NCBI GenBank assembly: GCA_036897095.1
Contig: JAYMSP010001621.1
Coordinates: 1 to 30,305, forward strand
Direction: 5' to 3'
Origin: Plantago elongata
Taxonomy: Eukaryota; Streptophyta; Magnoliopsida; Lamiales; Plantaginaceae
DNA: 30,305 bases
Position 1 is the stretch's first letter, and every line of letters begins with the position of its first letter. Positions 10,208-21,740 of the stretch are shown here, one piece after another. The notes beneath the pieces are model-generated. The model saw nothing but the letters and a program-made list of their open reading frames with translations, was not told the DNA's origin and did not search any database. The translations under genes and the position numbers were made by a program.

Positions 10208-12621
10208 ATGGCAGCAACAGATTATGAAAAAGTAGCAGACTGGCTGAGAACCCTTCTTGTTACAAACATGCCGTGGGATTACTGTGTCATTTGGACCTTA
10301 GGCGATGATCCTTCAAGGTTTCTTACTTTCTTTCTTGCTTCTTTGTTTCAACATTCATCCATTGTTAATCCATAAAAAAACAATCTTTTTGTTTCTTTTT
10401 GCAGGTTTTTTCAGAGGGGTGCTTGTTGTTGCAGTGGTGGAAATGAAGTTGGTAAGAAGATCAAAACTGAAAAAGATGATCTTTGTGTGGTTGATGAATG
10501 TAAGGATCAGTATAATAAGCATCCTGCTAGAACCCATGCTTGCAAGTTGCTTGCCAAGTTGCCTGATGCCATTCCTTTGTATATTGGGTAATTTTCTGCA
10601 TACTAGTAACCTTTCTTTTTGTGGGTTTGTTTGAAAATCAACAATAGTTTGATTGGTGAGATGAAATGCTATTGATAGGATCCATGGAGATGTATTGATG
10701 TCCAAGAAACCAAGCTGGTTAAACTCATATGATGTGAGTTATTGTATACTCTCTCCTTTTTATGTGTCAATGTTGATTTTTCATTTCTTATACCTTTGTT
10801 TGGACTCTTGTACGATGCTTGTTTCTATCTATGGACCAAATAAACAGTGGTGTATTGGAAATTTGGAGTATTAATATATAAAATGATTAGATTCTAGCTA
10901 CACCTCTCTAGCTACAAACTCGAGTTTGTAGATGAGATGTGGAATATAATCATTTATATATCAATACTGCAATATGGTGTATGCATTCTACAGAAATGAC
11001 AGTTTCTGAACTGCGCTGTCTATGCGTAAACGTAGAGCAGATGATGAGTAGGGTTATAAGTTGCTATTTTCTTTATATGTTGTCTTCATGACTTTGAAGT
11101 CTTTGATCAATGAGCTTAGATTATTGTGTCTCTTCATAATCTTGTAGCCTTAGTTTGTCCTGGTTTGGAAAAGTTTCTATATATGATTTTTTCTAAAATG
11201 GAACTGTGGTTTTTCATGCAGGAACCAAATGGAACCCATGTTCTGATCCCAACAGCCTTTGGATTGATTGAACTCTTTAGCTCAAAGCATGTATGTTTTT
11301 GTTGTTTCTTTAGCAAATGTTTGCAAAACATGCTTCAAGTATTGTGATATTTTCTTGATTTTGTTTCAGCTCCCAGAAGATCAGCAACTCATGGATTTCA
11401 TCTCATCCCACTTCAATGTACCTTATACTCAATACTGCATGTCTAACATAGCCAATATAAACTTTAACCTCGGAGAACAAATATCATACCCTTTGAATCT
11501 CCGGCCAAATTGCTGTAACTTTGACCGATCATGCACCAGTTCCAGTATTTCTACTGAACACCAGCCTGTGAAAACTAAAACAAACAAAAAAGATGTCATT
11601 TTGCAAAAACAGGATTTGAGGCTAATAAAGAACAAGGCTTTTAATTGTGACATGGGGTACAAGTGTGATGAAGTGAGTGTGAAGGATACAAAAAATGCAG
11701 AAAAGGAACCTTTCAAATCGAAGAATCTTCTGACTGAGAGAAACCGAAGGGAAAGGATAAAGAAGGGGATCTATACTCTTCGAGCATTGGTTCCAAACAT
11801 TTCCAAGGTTCTAAGAAAGGATAATTATATTTTAGACCATTCTACAAGAATGACATCTTATTAGCATTGTGCTTTCTGTTGCAGATGGATAAAATGGCGA
11901 CAGTGGACGACGCTGCTAATTACATAAAGGAGCTGCAGACGACTATCGAAAACTACTGTGATGAACTTACAGCAATGGAAGAGAAAAACTCCAACAACTC
12001 AAATGCCAATGCAAATGTTTCAAAGTTGTTGAACATGGACTGTGTGAATGAGAACCAATCTATTGGCCCTAAAAAGACACCGATGGAGGTCAGGAAAACA
12101 TTTGTGTTATTATTTAAGCTTATCTTGTTACTTCAATGGAACATAAACATTTTACACCCCCCTTGTGCTTCTTGAAGATACACCTGATTGAAGTGGGTCA
12201 GACTGGCAAGAAAGATTTCCTGCTAAAACTAATATGCACTAAAAAGCAAGGAGGGTTCTCAAGATTGATGGAAGCAATCAACTCATTGTGGCTTGTAGTG
12301 ACCGATGCAAATGTTACTACTTTGGATGACTCGGTATTGAACGTTCTGAAACTAGAGGTAATCTTCTTGCATAATTGCACTGCATCTGTTTTGGCAGCTT
12401 CAAACTTACAATGTCTGGCTATATTAATCTTCAAGACAACAATCTAAGGGGTACAACATAAGAAAATAGACTATTAATAGTATCTTGCATACAGTTTCTT
12501 AGAAAATACGTACTTTATCCTTCGAAAGTATTGCTAATGTTGTTTTCGGTGCTTGCAGACGGATAAAGCTGGGCTAGAACCAAATGATTTGAAGGATTCA
12601 TTGATTCAGCTGCTAAAATAG
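10208..12621 (+). CDS. bHLH transcription factor, bHLH90/AMS-like
   Basis: Eight exons join in frame to 433 residues: 10208-10317, 10405-10587, 10679-10733, 11222-11290, 11370-11807, 11885-12088, 12178-12357 and 12559-12621. All introns are GT..AG. The N-terminal MYC_N-type domain (about 4-150) has WDYCVIWTL, an RGACCCSGG segment and HVLIPTAFGLIELF. The basic region (258-268, NLLTERNRRER) has the E-box contacts E262, R265 and R266, with Asn at the usual His-5 position, as in the AMS/bHLH90 group. Helix 1 ends at LVPNISK and helix 2 starts at MDKMATVDDAANYIKEL, split by intron 5. An ACT-like C-terminal domain (354-413, GKKDFLLKLICTKKQGGF) matches the end of Arabidopsis bHLH90, and total length is close to that protein's. 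It is predicted nuclear and DNA-binding; its targets cannot be read from sequence. The gene converges on the carboxypeptidase gene. Confidence 0.9.
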
Positions 12622-13079
12622 AAAATCAAGAAAGCAGCGAATCGAAGCAGGAAGAGAAGAGTGCCTTGAACTTTTAGCATAGGATGCTTGAGATACTAGA
12701 AAGGTTATTTCTACTGATGTTAGATGCCCAATGATAGAACTTCCAGTTCATGCTCTCAACTGATCAATTTAACCAAGGCTAGTTTTTCTGCAAAACATTC
12801 ACTTCAGTCGTAAAAAATTGCAGTAGTGCAAACCAATAACAGAACAGGGTCAAATTTCTTGCACTATTAAGATTTGACATTCAACACACAAATGAGAAGA
12901 GTTCACAGTTAATAATAGCAATCTAGCTCCCATAAACTCATCTCCTATCATGGATATATATCTGTCCCAATAAAAATCTGTTCGCATCAGTCTAGATGAA
13001 GTAAGTCTCAGGATATGATTTTGGAAATGAATTATTGTCTTTATTTGATTTCATTTCATATAAAGGAGATTGGATCCTC
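12622..13079. other. Intergenic space between two convergent genes (3'UTRs)
   Basis: The stop codons of the plus-strand bHLH gene and the minus-strand carboxypeptidase gene are 458 bp apart. An AATAAA on the plus strand at 12969-12974 and one on the minus strand at 13040-13045 could serve as their poly(A) signals. The two 3'UTRs would then nearly meet or overlap. No other gene is seen. Confidence 0.55.
13040..13045 (-). terminator. Candidate poly(A) signal of the carboxypeptidase gene
   Basis: AATAAA on the minus strand lies 35 bp beyond the TGA stop. Position and sequence fit, but plant poly(A) signals are loose. Confidence 0.35.
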
Positions 13080-16000
13080 TCAAATCTTCTGGCCTTGCAG
13101 CCATCGAGAATAGAATTCCAACGCCTCCTGTGGTTTGTATTCCGGTACTGTGTGTCCAGATCCCTACACAATTTTAGATTGTAAAATGGTCAGTATGCTA
13201 ATGTAGCTGGAGTACACAATTCATCTCTTTTTTGACAAAGTAACCTTGTTACAATACTTACCTTTACGGTGAGAAAGGTGAAATTATTGGCATAGCCTTG
13301 TACGTAACTGTGCACCAGTAAAGAGTGTTATTTGCTTGGTCAAATCAACAGAAGTTGATCAAGACAATATATGATAACCACAAAACAGTCTCCATGCTTT
13401 GTAAAAATAGTGTATTTTAGAGTTAGTTTGGTTGTAGCTATCTATTACTTAAAAGACCTTGTTACTAACTCAATCGTGAAACAGGATTCGATCTTGTAAG
13501 TAAATATTCAAAAGTGTTTTCCACTATCTTGTGATGGGTACTGAGGTAAAATTAGAGGCATGAGTCTGATACATACCCAGCCACTTGATCTTTGACAATC
13601 CAAGGCCTCCACTCATCCACAATTTTATATCCAACAGATCTTGTCCAAGCTCGAGTTCCAGTATATGGAACACACATATCATGATCACCACTTCAAAAAC
13701 CCAAGTAGAACAGGCAACACAGTTTCAAAATTTTAAAACAATGATAATATTGCATTAAAACAACTTAACATTCAGTAGTAAATGTGCAGAGCTGAGCAAA
13801 TTATAAAAATGGGAAGGTTCAGTTGCTACCTGTATATAATGGCACGATACCCACGTAGTGTCAGGTTCTTGTGATACTTAATCATGCTTCCGGAATCATG
13901 ATGAAATATAATTCGGTCTGTGCACAATTCCCAAGGACCTGCAACACTTGCCTGGAGCAGAAGTAGGTTCAGTATAATGATTCAGCAACCAATTCAAGCA
14001 GATATAAGAAATCTTACGCTTTCAGCATGAATCGCTTCCCTAACTGCTTCATTATTCAGCCACGCAGTTGCAACTTCATCATCCTACACATGTTATTAGA
14101 ATGATTGTCAAATATGAAACTTAGTTAATAAAGTTCAGTTGTATCAAAATGCAGTACAACTAAAAGTTATGAAGCCAAACAGTGACAATCAAATGAAGCT
14201 TGAGAAGATGAAAAATGCAATTTCTCAAGTTAGATAAACGTATTAGTATAGACACTCAGATAAGGTTCTTAAGAAAGCAACAAAAGAGTGTTCTCCATAG
14301 AGATTTATGTCTAATCTTTCCAGAGCAGCAAGTCACCATATTATCAGATAATCACTATCCAAATAACAAAAATTTTAAATTTCCCTAACTACTTTGATCA
14401 ATCAATAAATTCACTCCTTTAAAATACATGATCTCAAGGGAATCATTTACCCAAAATACTGTATTGATGAACATACATTTGCTTTGACCTAGCTCAAATA
14501 GTTCATTCGAGGTATGTTACCCAGACTAAGCTCTAAGTACCTGACTTGGCTAATTTATAAATAAAAAAATGAAGTTTTAGCCTAAATGAAGTGCCCAATT
14601 ACCATACACATGTTGTAGTGCGGACCTACATCGTGTGTAAGGGGAATCGAAGAGTGGAGGCAACCATTCTGTTATAGAATTAGCACACAAACAGGGAAGA
14701 TGTTTTGACCCAAGTAATTATGCTATGTAAGAAAGAATCTTGTTTGATATCCGAATATGACTATCATCAAAATCAAAATAACTTTTTCTGGTTCTGCTCA
14801 CAGCTTGATAAAAGAAAAAAGAAAAAAGAATCATTAGAGAAAGTTGATGCTGTCCATATATCAAGGCACAAAATTCAAGCCAAAAACCTGGAAAACTGCT
14901 ACTAAAAAAAATCTACCCAAAATAACAAGTAATTACATGTAGTGGCCAAATCATGCTAACAATGGGTAATCATAAATCTAATTAAGTTTCTTACAGTGCA
15001 AGGGACATCTTCACTGTTCATAAGCTGTGGCCAAGTTGGAACGAGCCCATCTCTTACTGGAGCTCTAAGAGGCCAGGCACGCCCAAACATTCTTTTTCTA
15101 ACTGCCAAGGGCCTCTCAGTCTCACCCAGCATCCTGAAGCTTTGCGGCAACTTAATGTTTTTTAATTCGATTTTACTAGATGTGGTGGCATGATAGCATG
15201 GTTCAAGTATGTCATAGATATTCAGATTCTCAATTTCCTGAAATAATTCCAACAAAGCATTAATCTCCATACATGTAATGAATATTTATAAAAACAATTG
15301 CTCTGAACACCTAACAAATGGAAAGCAAATATCTTACTTTATCAACTTTTGCAAGGTTGTTCTCGCAATCAGAATTCATCGGATCATAGTAGTTTCCGTG
15401 ACACTGAGTAGTAACTGCCTGCACCATGAAATGAAGATTATCAGAGCTTTGTTCCTTAGAGAGGAATAAAAAATGTATATAAGTTCGATTCCCTTTTTCT
15501 GTTCACAGGTGCAGAGAGTCAGATGACTTCCAAAATTCCTTTCGTTACGATGTACTACTATCTAATTGAATATAAAAAGCATGAAGAGAAAGGTGAACAA
15601 GGACAAAATCTTTATAACCCTATACCACTATAAACAGTATCAATGTAATCAGTTCCAGTTAGCCTCTAAACCTATATTTGGTTATTCCAGATAGTCTCCC
15701 TGGTGCACTAGAGATGCAAAATGGAGTGGTCCTAGGCCTAGCTGATGTTCCACCTGTGTGTGGTTATTAGGTAAAAATCTGTTAAACAATAAATGCCCAA
15801 CAAACTCTAAATCAATTTAATCCAATTTGACAAGAATTAACAAGCAAATATTACTTCTGAACTCTGGTAACAAGATAAAAAGTTAGTGAATCCCAAACTA
15901 GTTCAACTTATGTAAATTTAGTAATGTAGCGACAACATGCTTTGAACCCCTTTTGCCAGAATATGCTTGATTTGGTATTTCGAATTTCACATAAAACCGA

Positions 16001-17929
16001 ACAAGATACCTCGAAAAGTTCATCAGATATAAGACCCATCCCATGAGCAAATGGTACAAGAGCATTGCCATCAAAATTGTCATCTGTAACTCCATTCCCC
16101 ACCATGTAACCCTGTATCATAAGAACTTATTTGCTAAAATCCCATCTAAAACACTGAATTCTTTAAGAAGCAATACCTTAAAGTTGAGAATCGGCTTTGT
16201 ACCAGCATCAATACCTGCAGAATCATGATAATGATTAAATTGAACTTTGTTGGCAAAATGTAACGGATAGTTATTGAGAAGATTACCGTTAGCCACTTCA
16301 TAAGCCAATGTTGGTACATATACTCCAGCATATGATTCTCCAGATATATAAAATGGATTGGAGAGGAATGCCGGAAAGAGCTCGAACCACTAATCGGAAA
16401 ATTCATAAAACAATTTATGGCTTGAATCGGAGTTGGACGAAAACAATATTACTTTCGTACAATGAACAACAAAATATGACTTCACACAATTTCAGATTGC
16501 AGTTTTATTACCTTGAGTAGAAAAATATGGGAGTCGGAAGCAGTCTTTAAGTCTCCCGTATTGTAGTCAGATGTATTTCCGGAGTATGAATATCCAACAC
16601 CAGCAGGGGAGTCTAAATAAATCATGCTAGAGACCTGCAACAAGAGAAAATTGATGCAATCTAGTAAAATACCAAGCCCTGCTTTGAGTGTTGCAGATAC
16701 GTGTAGGTGATATCTTTTTCTATGACATGACCAATAAAACCAGGAATAATAACCTTGGACCAACTGTATGGATTGAGATGCAGGGTGGGAAGGCTACCAT
16801 GGGGCTTCCCCGCCTCAAAATTGAAAGGACCTGTCAATACGAATTAAAGGAAGACACTTAACAATAAAATGAAGCAATATGAAGCACCTATTCAAATTTT
16901 GTATGTATTGTGCATTTAGTTTATCGTTAAATTCAAATCCAAATCCAGATAACTAAAACTTGAGACACGATCATTAACATCCTACCATTAAGAGTACTCA
17001 AAGTAACACAAAACATAAAAACTAGGATGCAATGGGTAATGGGATTACACATAAACTGCAAGTAGTGCAGCAGAATCTTGTTGAAGCGTATACTAATAAA
17101 TTCCTTCATTGACAAGTTCCAACTGAAACTTCACCTAATAAATTCGATGCAGCATTCACTATCACGAGAAAATATATCATTTCCTTCTACAAGGACTACA
17201 ATTCAGCCTCTTTCTTCTAAAAGCTAGTAGCATCTTTGTCTAATATTTCCTAAGGGAAAATCCAACTCCAGATAACGATTTGTGTTAAATGGTCCAACAG
17301 TAAAGTAGGGAAATGCGCCCATCCACACTTGTTCGGTTGGATGGGGGTGATTATTCGTAATATTCGAATTCGTGGAGCATGACAAAAACTCTGGTGGGTA
17401 GTGTTTAATGTGTCCCCAGTTAGTCTAGGTAATAGAAGCTTTCGCCGTGATTCGATAATCTAAAACCAGAAAAGACAGTAAAGATTACCATGCTCATATA
17501 CAAAGCCATCAAAACTAGAGCAACCTGGACCACCATTGAGCCAAAGAACAACAGGATCCTTGGATGGATTCCTTTCAGACTCCACAAAGTAGTAATATAA
17601 TTTCTTACCAGAAGTTTCATCAATAGTCACATACCTATTCAATTCAAGAAAAACAGATTCAGCACCAAGTAAAAAAAAAAAAAAAGTTTCATCAATAGTC
17701 ACATACCTATTATTCACAAAACAAATCACTTTCAAGAAAAACAGATTCAGCACCAAGTAGTAAAAAAAAGTAGTTCCATTTCATACCCAGAATAATGTTT
17801 GGAAGACAAAGTCCCACTAAAACCAGGGATCTTTGAAATAATCGCTGCTTCAGGAGCTGAAAAAGTGGAGGCAAAGCACAGTGAAAGATGAAGTAAGACT
17901 ATGAGTGACAAGTGGTTAGAAATCTTCAT
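13080..17929 (-). CDS. Serine carboxypeptidase-like protein, SCPL20-type
   Basis: Fourteen exons keep frame and give 495 residues: 17787-17929, 17489-17634, 16754-16830, 16512-16634, 16287-16389, 16177-16214, 16010-16111, 15338-15418, 14995-15237, 14018-14083, 13830-13951, 13577-13690, 13262-13307 and 13080-13163. A signal peptide covers about residues 1-24. The S10 peptidase features are present: [14 protein letters not shown] (oxyanion region), [10 protein letters not shown] with nucleophile S182, [12 protein letters not shown] with D417 and GSGHTVPEY with H472. GESYAG rather than GDSYSG argues for a peptidase instead of an SCPL acyltransferase. The text matches Arabidopsis SCPL20 best. The basic stretch [12 protein letters not shown] may belong to the removable linker of the family. 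Sequons include N142, N403 and N461. It is probably a secreted or vacuolar glycoprotein. Exon 2 has a duplicated 3' splice site (see 17612-17759). Confidence 0.92.
17612..17759 (-). repeat. Tandem duplication spanning the exon 2 splice acceptor
   Basis: A 28-bp block (17612-17639) recurs exactly at 17684-17711, and a 27-bp block (17645-17671) recurs at 17733-17759. On the minus strand each first block holds the acceptor AATAG and the first codons of exon 2 (TAT GTG ACT ATT GAT GAA). This gives two alternative acceptors, with exon starts at 17634 and 17706. They are 72 nt apart and separated by a T15 tract (A at 17671-17685). Confidence 0.9.
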
Positions 17930-17966
17930 TGTTATGACAATTGAAGAGAAGGGTTGGGTTGAAATG

Positions 17967-17976
17967 GAATATATAG
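17967..17976 (-). promoter_or_regulatory. TATA box of the carboxypeptidase gene
   Basis: The minus strand reads CTATATATTC (TATA core 17970-17975), 41 bp upstream of the ATG at 17929, which allows a very short 5'UTR. Confidence 0.5.
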
Positions 17977-17979
17977 AAT

Positions 17980-18404
17980 GAATCTATGAAGTTGCTTTTT
18001 CCGTGGAATTTAATTGCCACACATGCCCACAAGTGGAGTAGGATTATCTTGGAAGGCAAGTGAAAGAGAAAGAAAGAAAGAAAGAGTGTGACACAAAGTT
18101 TGAATAACAATTGGTCTGTCATTGATTCAGTGGAATGAATGAACATTATCTACAGAAGAAAACGGCCATGCCGAATGCAACCAATTATTGGAGATTCAGA
18201 GTCCTTGATTCGTCATGGAAGCCATGCTTCGGTTCCCAAAAAGGACAATGGAGGTTGTTAGCACACTACCACTAGACTACCACTAGTCTAAGTTTTTATT
18301 ACAAAGATCAAGAAATGTTTCAAGTCATAAAGGGAAGGGTGTTCAATGTTTACATGCCGGCAATTGATTCAATTGATCGAACTCTGCCGTAATCAGACCA
18401 TCTC
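17980..18404. other. Carboxypeptidase upstream region, no other gene
   Basis: This is the promoter side of the minus-strand carboxypeptidase gene. It includes a (GAAA)n tract near 18067-18084 and a small repeat of ACTACCACTAG near 18267-18287. No open frame of interest is seen. Confidence 0.45.
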
Positions 18405-18407
18405 TAA

Positions 18408-19016
18408 AACCATCTCCAACAACATTGCAATAGAGTCCCAATACGAGTTGCGCGGATGAGGCGCTGGGCTGCACATCCCAATGCCCCATCTCCTTTTTTT
18501 TTTTTTTAATTCCTTTTGGTTTGTGTGTTTATCTTTCTTTACTTCTTGTTCATTTTCGTTTGTTTTACTAACCTTCTCTTCTTATTTGTTTTTTTATTCC
18601 TTTCTTCTTTCTCCATTTCATGCTTATTTATTATGTTTTATATTTCATATATATGTTTTTTATTCCAGTTGAATATATATTAAATATAACAATAATATTT
18701 GAAAAAATAAGATACATACTTGTAAATCTGAAAAACATAATTATTTAAATTAATTATAAACACTTATTTTAAAAAATTAGTGTTTATAATTAATTAACAA
18801 AATTTAGAATAAATTCAAGAATAAAGTTTAAGAGGAAATGAGAAAAGAAAATGAAATGAATAATTTAGTTTGAAAAAAATGTTAAAATAATATAGATGTT
18901 GGGTCTCACTGTTGGAGTAGATAATTGTGTAGAGTTGTAAAGTGAGTCGCAGTGGATGGAATGCTGGCGTGGCGGAGAGAGTGAGTTGCAGAGAGTTGCA
19001 ACTGATGGAGATGGTC
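18408..19016. mobile_element. MITE, PIF/Harbinger-like, with TAA target duplications
   Basis: The ends are imperfect inverted repeats: AACCATCTCCAAC on the left against GACCATCTCCATCAG read inward from the right, both followed by a TTGCAA motif. TAA flanks both sides (18405-18407 and 19017-19019), the size and type of target duplication left by PIF/Harbinger elements. The 609-bp interior has a pyrimidine-rich left third, an AT-rich centre and a purine-rich stretch before the right end, with no coding capacity. The superfamily call is an inference from the target site, because the short ends are not diagnostic. Confidence 0.6.
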
Positions 19017-19122
19017 TAACAGTGCAACTCGTTGCAACTCATTTTTTTCTGTCACGTTAGCATTCTCACTCACTGTAACTTAATTTACAACTCTTCACAA
19101 TTATCTACTCTAACAGTGAGAC
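18903..19122. repeat. Long inverted repeat (about 102-bp arms)
   Basis: The arm 18903-19004 pairs with 19020-19122 at roughly 80% identity by eye, separated by only 15 bp. Shared stretches include ACAATTATCTACTC and AACAGTGAGAC in the right arm. The left arm is the right end of the MITE at 18408-19016. The right arm is the same terminal sequence in opposite orientation and abuts the MULE remnant. A transcript would fold into a long hairpin. Confidence 0.85.
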
Positions 19123-19126
19123 TAGA

Positions 19127-21584
19127 GGTGTTATGTGGGCTAGTCGCAGAACAGACCGTCATGACCCGGCATGCTTATGGCAAAGAATGAGAGGCAGCGA
19201 TTGCGGTCCCTTTGCTCCAACATGGGTACGTCCATGTGTGTTGACTAAGGTAAAGAATGAGAGGAGTAGATACATTGTACACTACGGTGCCAAGAATACA
19301 TGTCGTCCATGGAGGCTACATGCATGTGTGATGGATAATGAAGTTTCAATGATGATTAGGTCATATGAAGGGGTGCATCGATGTGTGGGAAGGGTTGATG
19401 CAAGACAGGCTGACTCAAACTGATGGTTAAGGTATAAGTTTGTGGAGCAGTTTAGGGGGCATCACAATCAGAGTGCTAAGAAATTGGAGTATTGGGTTGC
19501 ATCGAAGCTTGGGGTGAAGGTACCTTACATGAGAGCATACGGGGCTAGGGAGAAAGCCATGGAAATACTGGGATGCAATCCGGAAAAAGCTTTCAAGTTG
19601 GCATCCACGTACATGGAAATGGTGATGAGAACCAACCCAAATTCAGTGTTGTGCTTCATAGTACTCCTGCTATTGATAGACCACCACTGTTCAAAAGGTT
19701 CTTATGTGGGTTGGAGGGTTTAAAAGGAGGGTTCTTAAATGGATGTGCTCCATTCGTGTTTTTTATGGGTGTCACCTTAAGGGTAGGTATGGAGGTGAAC
19801 TACTCAAGTGCAGTTGGCACATATGCCAATTATGGCATATTTCCAGTAGCATGGGATGTGGTTGAGTGTAAAGAATCATCGAGATTCTTTATACATTGAT
19901 TGTAGAATTTTATTGGTTCATGGGAGGCAGACAAACACTGGCACGTCATGGCAGATAGACATAAGGTATACCACTCACATTCTTTACATTTAGTTCATTT
20001 CAATGTCTTATTGACTTGTTTTATTCTTGTATAAATTGCAGGGATTTGTTCCTATCATTGAACAAATGGCACCAGAGAAGTCATAAATAGGAAGTGTGCA
20101 AAACATATTTATATGGTTTGAAACAAAAGTGGAGAGGTGTCAATCTGAGGAAGCACTTATGGCAAGCTTCAACTGCATATATACAATATGGGTCAACAGA
20201 GCTATGGAGAAGATAAGAAAAGAAGTCAGCATGCATATAATGACTTGATGGTTATTTCATTGGGACACTGGTCAAGGCATGCTTTTGATCCAACACCCAA
20301 GATAGACCATTGCACAAGCAACTTGAGTGAGAGCTTCAATGCATGGTTTAGCCTGTTAGAGGCTTTTCAATTCTGAACATTATGGAGGTATACCACTAAC
20401 ACTAGTATTCATATGCATAATTTTCTATAAGTTTGTTATATAATTTTCATTATTTCACTCCGAGTTGAGAAAGCAAGTTTTTTCTTAAACGACAAAGTTG
20501 ACTCGACCTCCCGACCAATTGGTTGGAGGGGAATCGTCTTACCAAATGAGCTGCACTTCGTTGTCGATTGAGACAACAAGTGATGCAAAGGATTTTTGTG
20601 AGGAGGAAGAAAGGAGAGAATTGCACTACTGTGTTAATTCCAAAGGTACTAAAGAAGCTTCACGAGACTCATGATCAATCTAGGAGGCTGAGGCTTGTGT
20701 CAGATGCAGGACATCTATTTGAGGTGGAGGATTACACTTACACCTTTGTGGTCAATCTTGAGGCAAGGTCATGCGAATGTAAGAGGTGGGACTTGAGTGG
20801 CATTCCTTGTAGGAATGCATGGGTTGTCATTAATCACAACATAGACCATTGTGAAAACTTTGTAAGTGATAATCACACTAAGGCTACATATATGATGTCC
20901 TATGACATGTTGGTACAACCAGTTCCACAATACAAATTTTGGTCTAATGATTTGACACATGAAGTGTGTCCACCACCCAAGGTTGAGAAGAAGCCTGATA
21001 GACCCTGTCTTAGAATAATTAAACATTCATCATAGGGAAAAGAAAACCAAAGTTTCATTTTACAAGCAAAGAAGGCCACCTAAGTGCAGCCTTTGTGGCC
21101 ACATAGGTCATAATTGTACGAATTGTCCTACATTGGTATATAACCTTGCTCATGTGTTCATATATTCAATTTATATTGTTGTTTGCCTGATTTAAGGTTT
21201 AATGTTATGCATTTGATTTGCTTGTAGAACAAGGACCCTGAGATAGAGAAGGAAGGTGGGCAAGGGGAATGAACCTCCAAGTGATCAGCCTAATGTAAGT
21301 TTTTTTTCCTTGAATTGGTTATATATAAGTTGTGTTGGCTTGTATAGTTGTTTCCGTTGGGACATGTTTGTATTGGTGCTTACTTTGTGCATATGTATGT
21401 GTGGTAGACTGCAAATGCATCTGAGACTCTTAAGTAGAGAGGTAGGGATAATGACACTAGAACTTCTACTGCAACTGAGAATGTGAGGAAGAGAGGTAGG
21501 GATAATGCATCATCATCAAGGGGCAGGGGACCAGGAAATTCAATAAGGGGTAGAGGAGGAAGAGGCAGAACACACACAAGATGA
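19127..21584 (+). pseudogene. Degenerate MULE (MuDR-type) transposase
   Basis: The domains occur in the order of plant MULE transposases. The MuDR DNA-binding region (NTCRPWRLHACVM, then KKLEYWVASKLGVKV) is broken by a TGA at 19421-19423. The catalytic core follows (LFKRFLCGLEGLKGGFLNGC, GIFPVAWDVVE), a DRHK|GFVPIIE junction split by an intron at 19966-20041, NLSESFNAWF, a SWIM finger (CECKRWDLSGIPCRN) at 20772-20819, a zinc knuckle (KCSLCGHIGHNCTNCP) at 21091-21138 and an Arg/Gly-rich tail ending in TGA at 21582-21584. Frameshifts occur near 19645, 19765, 19810, between the GFVPIIE and NLSESFN blocks, and near 21010. A second intron starts at 20388 and a third spans about 21136-21227. The first DDE aspartate reads Tyr (FYGCHLKG) and the SWIM His reads Asn. 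It is inactive. Terminal inverted repeats were not found. Confidence 0.88.
20478..20564 (-). mobile_element. tRNA-derived SINE copy 1, inside the MULE
   Basis: The minus strand has an A-box-like CAGCTCATTTGGTAAGACG and a B-box-like GGAGGTCGAGTC, then a T-run tail on the plus strand (20478-20484). It aligns without gaps over about 79 bp with copy 2 at 21741-21837. It sits exactly where the MULE's second intron meets the next exon (CGATTGAGACAAC begins at 20565), so the original acceptor is gone or hidden. tRNA-like head plus A-rich tail fits a SINE. The cloverleaf does not close. Confidence 0.6.
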
Positions 21585-21740
21585 ACGAGAAGGGCATGAG
21601 TTTAATTATCTTGTGTTGCTTTTTGCATTTTTTGTCAGTCCAATGGAATTGTAATTTTGATGAAATTGTTGCTAGGTTTCAGTACTCAATTTCATGCAAG
21701 TGTTCTTCTTTTGTCTTTTGACCTATTTAACAACATGTCC

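Noticed and set aside
10355-10705. Minus-strand frame of 116 codons
   Set aside because: Overlaps exons 2 and 3 of the bHLH gene, whose joined frame is strongly supported.
13080-17929. SCPL acyltransferase instead of a peptidase
   Set aside because: The nucleophile motif is GESYAG and overall text follows the SCPL20-type peptidase clade, not the GDSYSG acyltransferases.
18481-18672. Phe/Ser-rich plus-strand frame, candidate membrane protein
   Set aside because: It comes from the pyrimidine-rich interior of the MITE and has no other feature of a gene.
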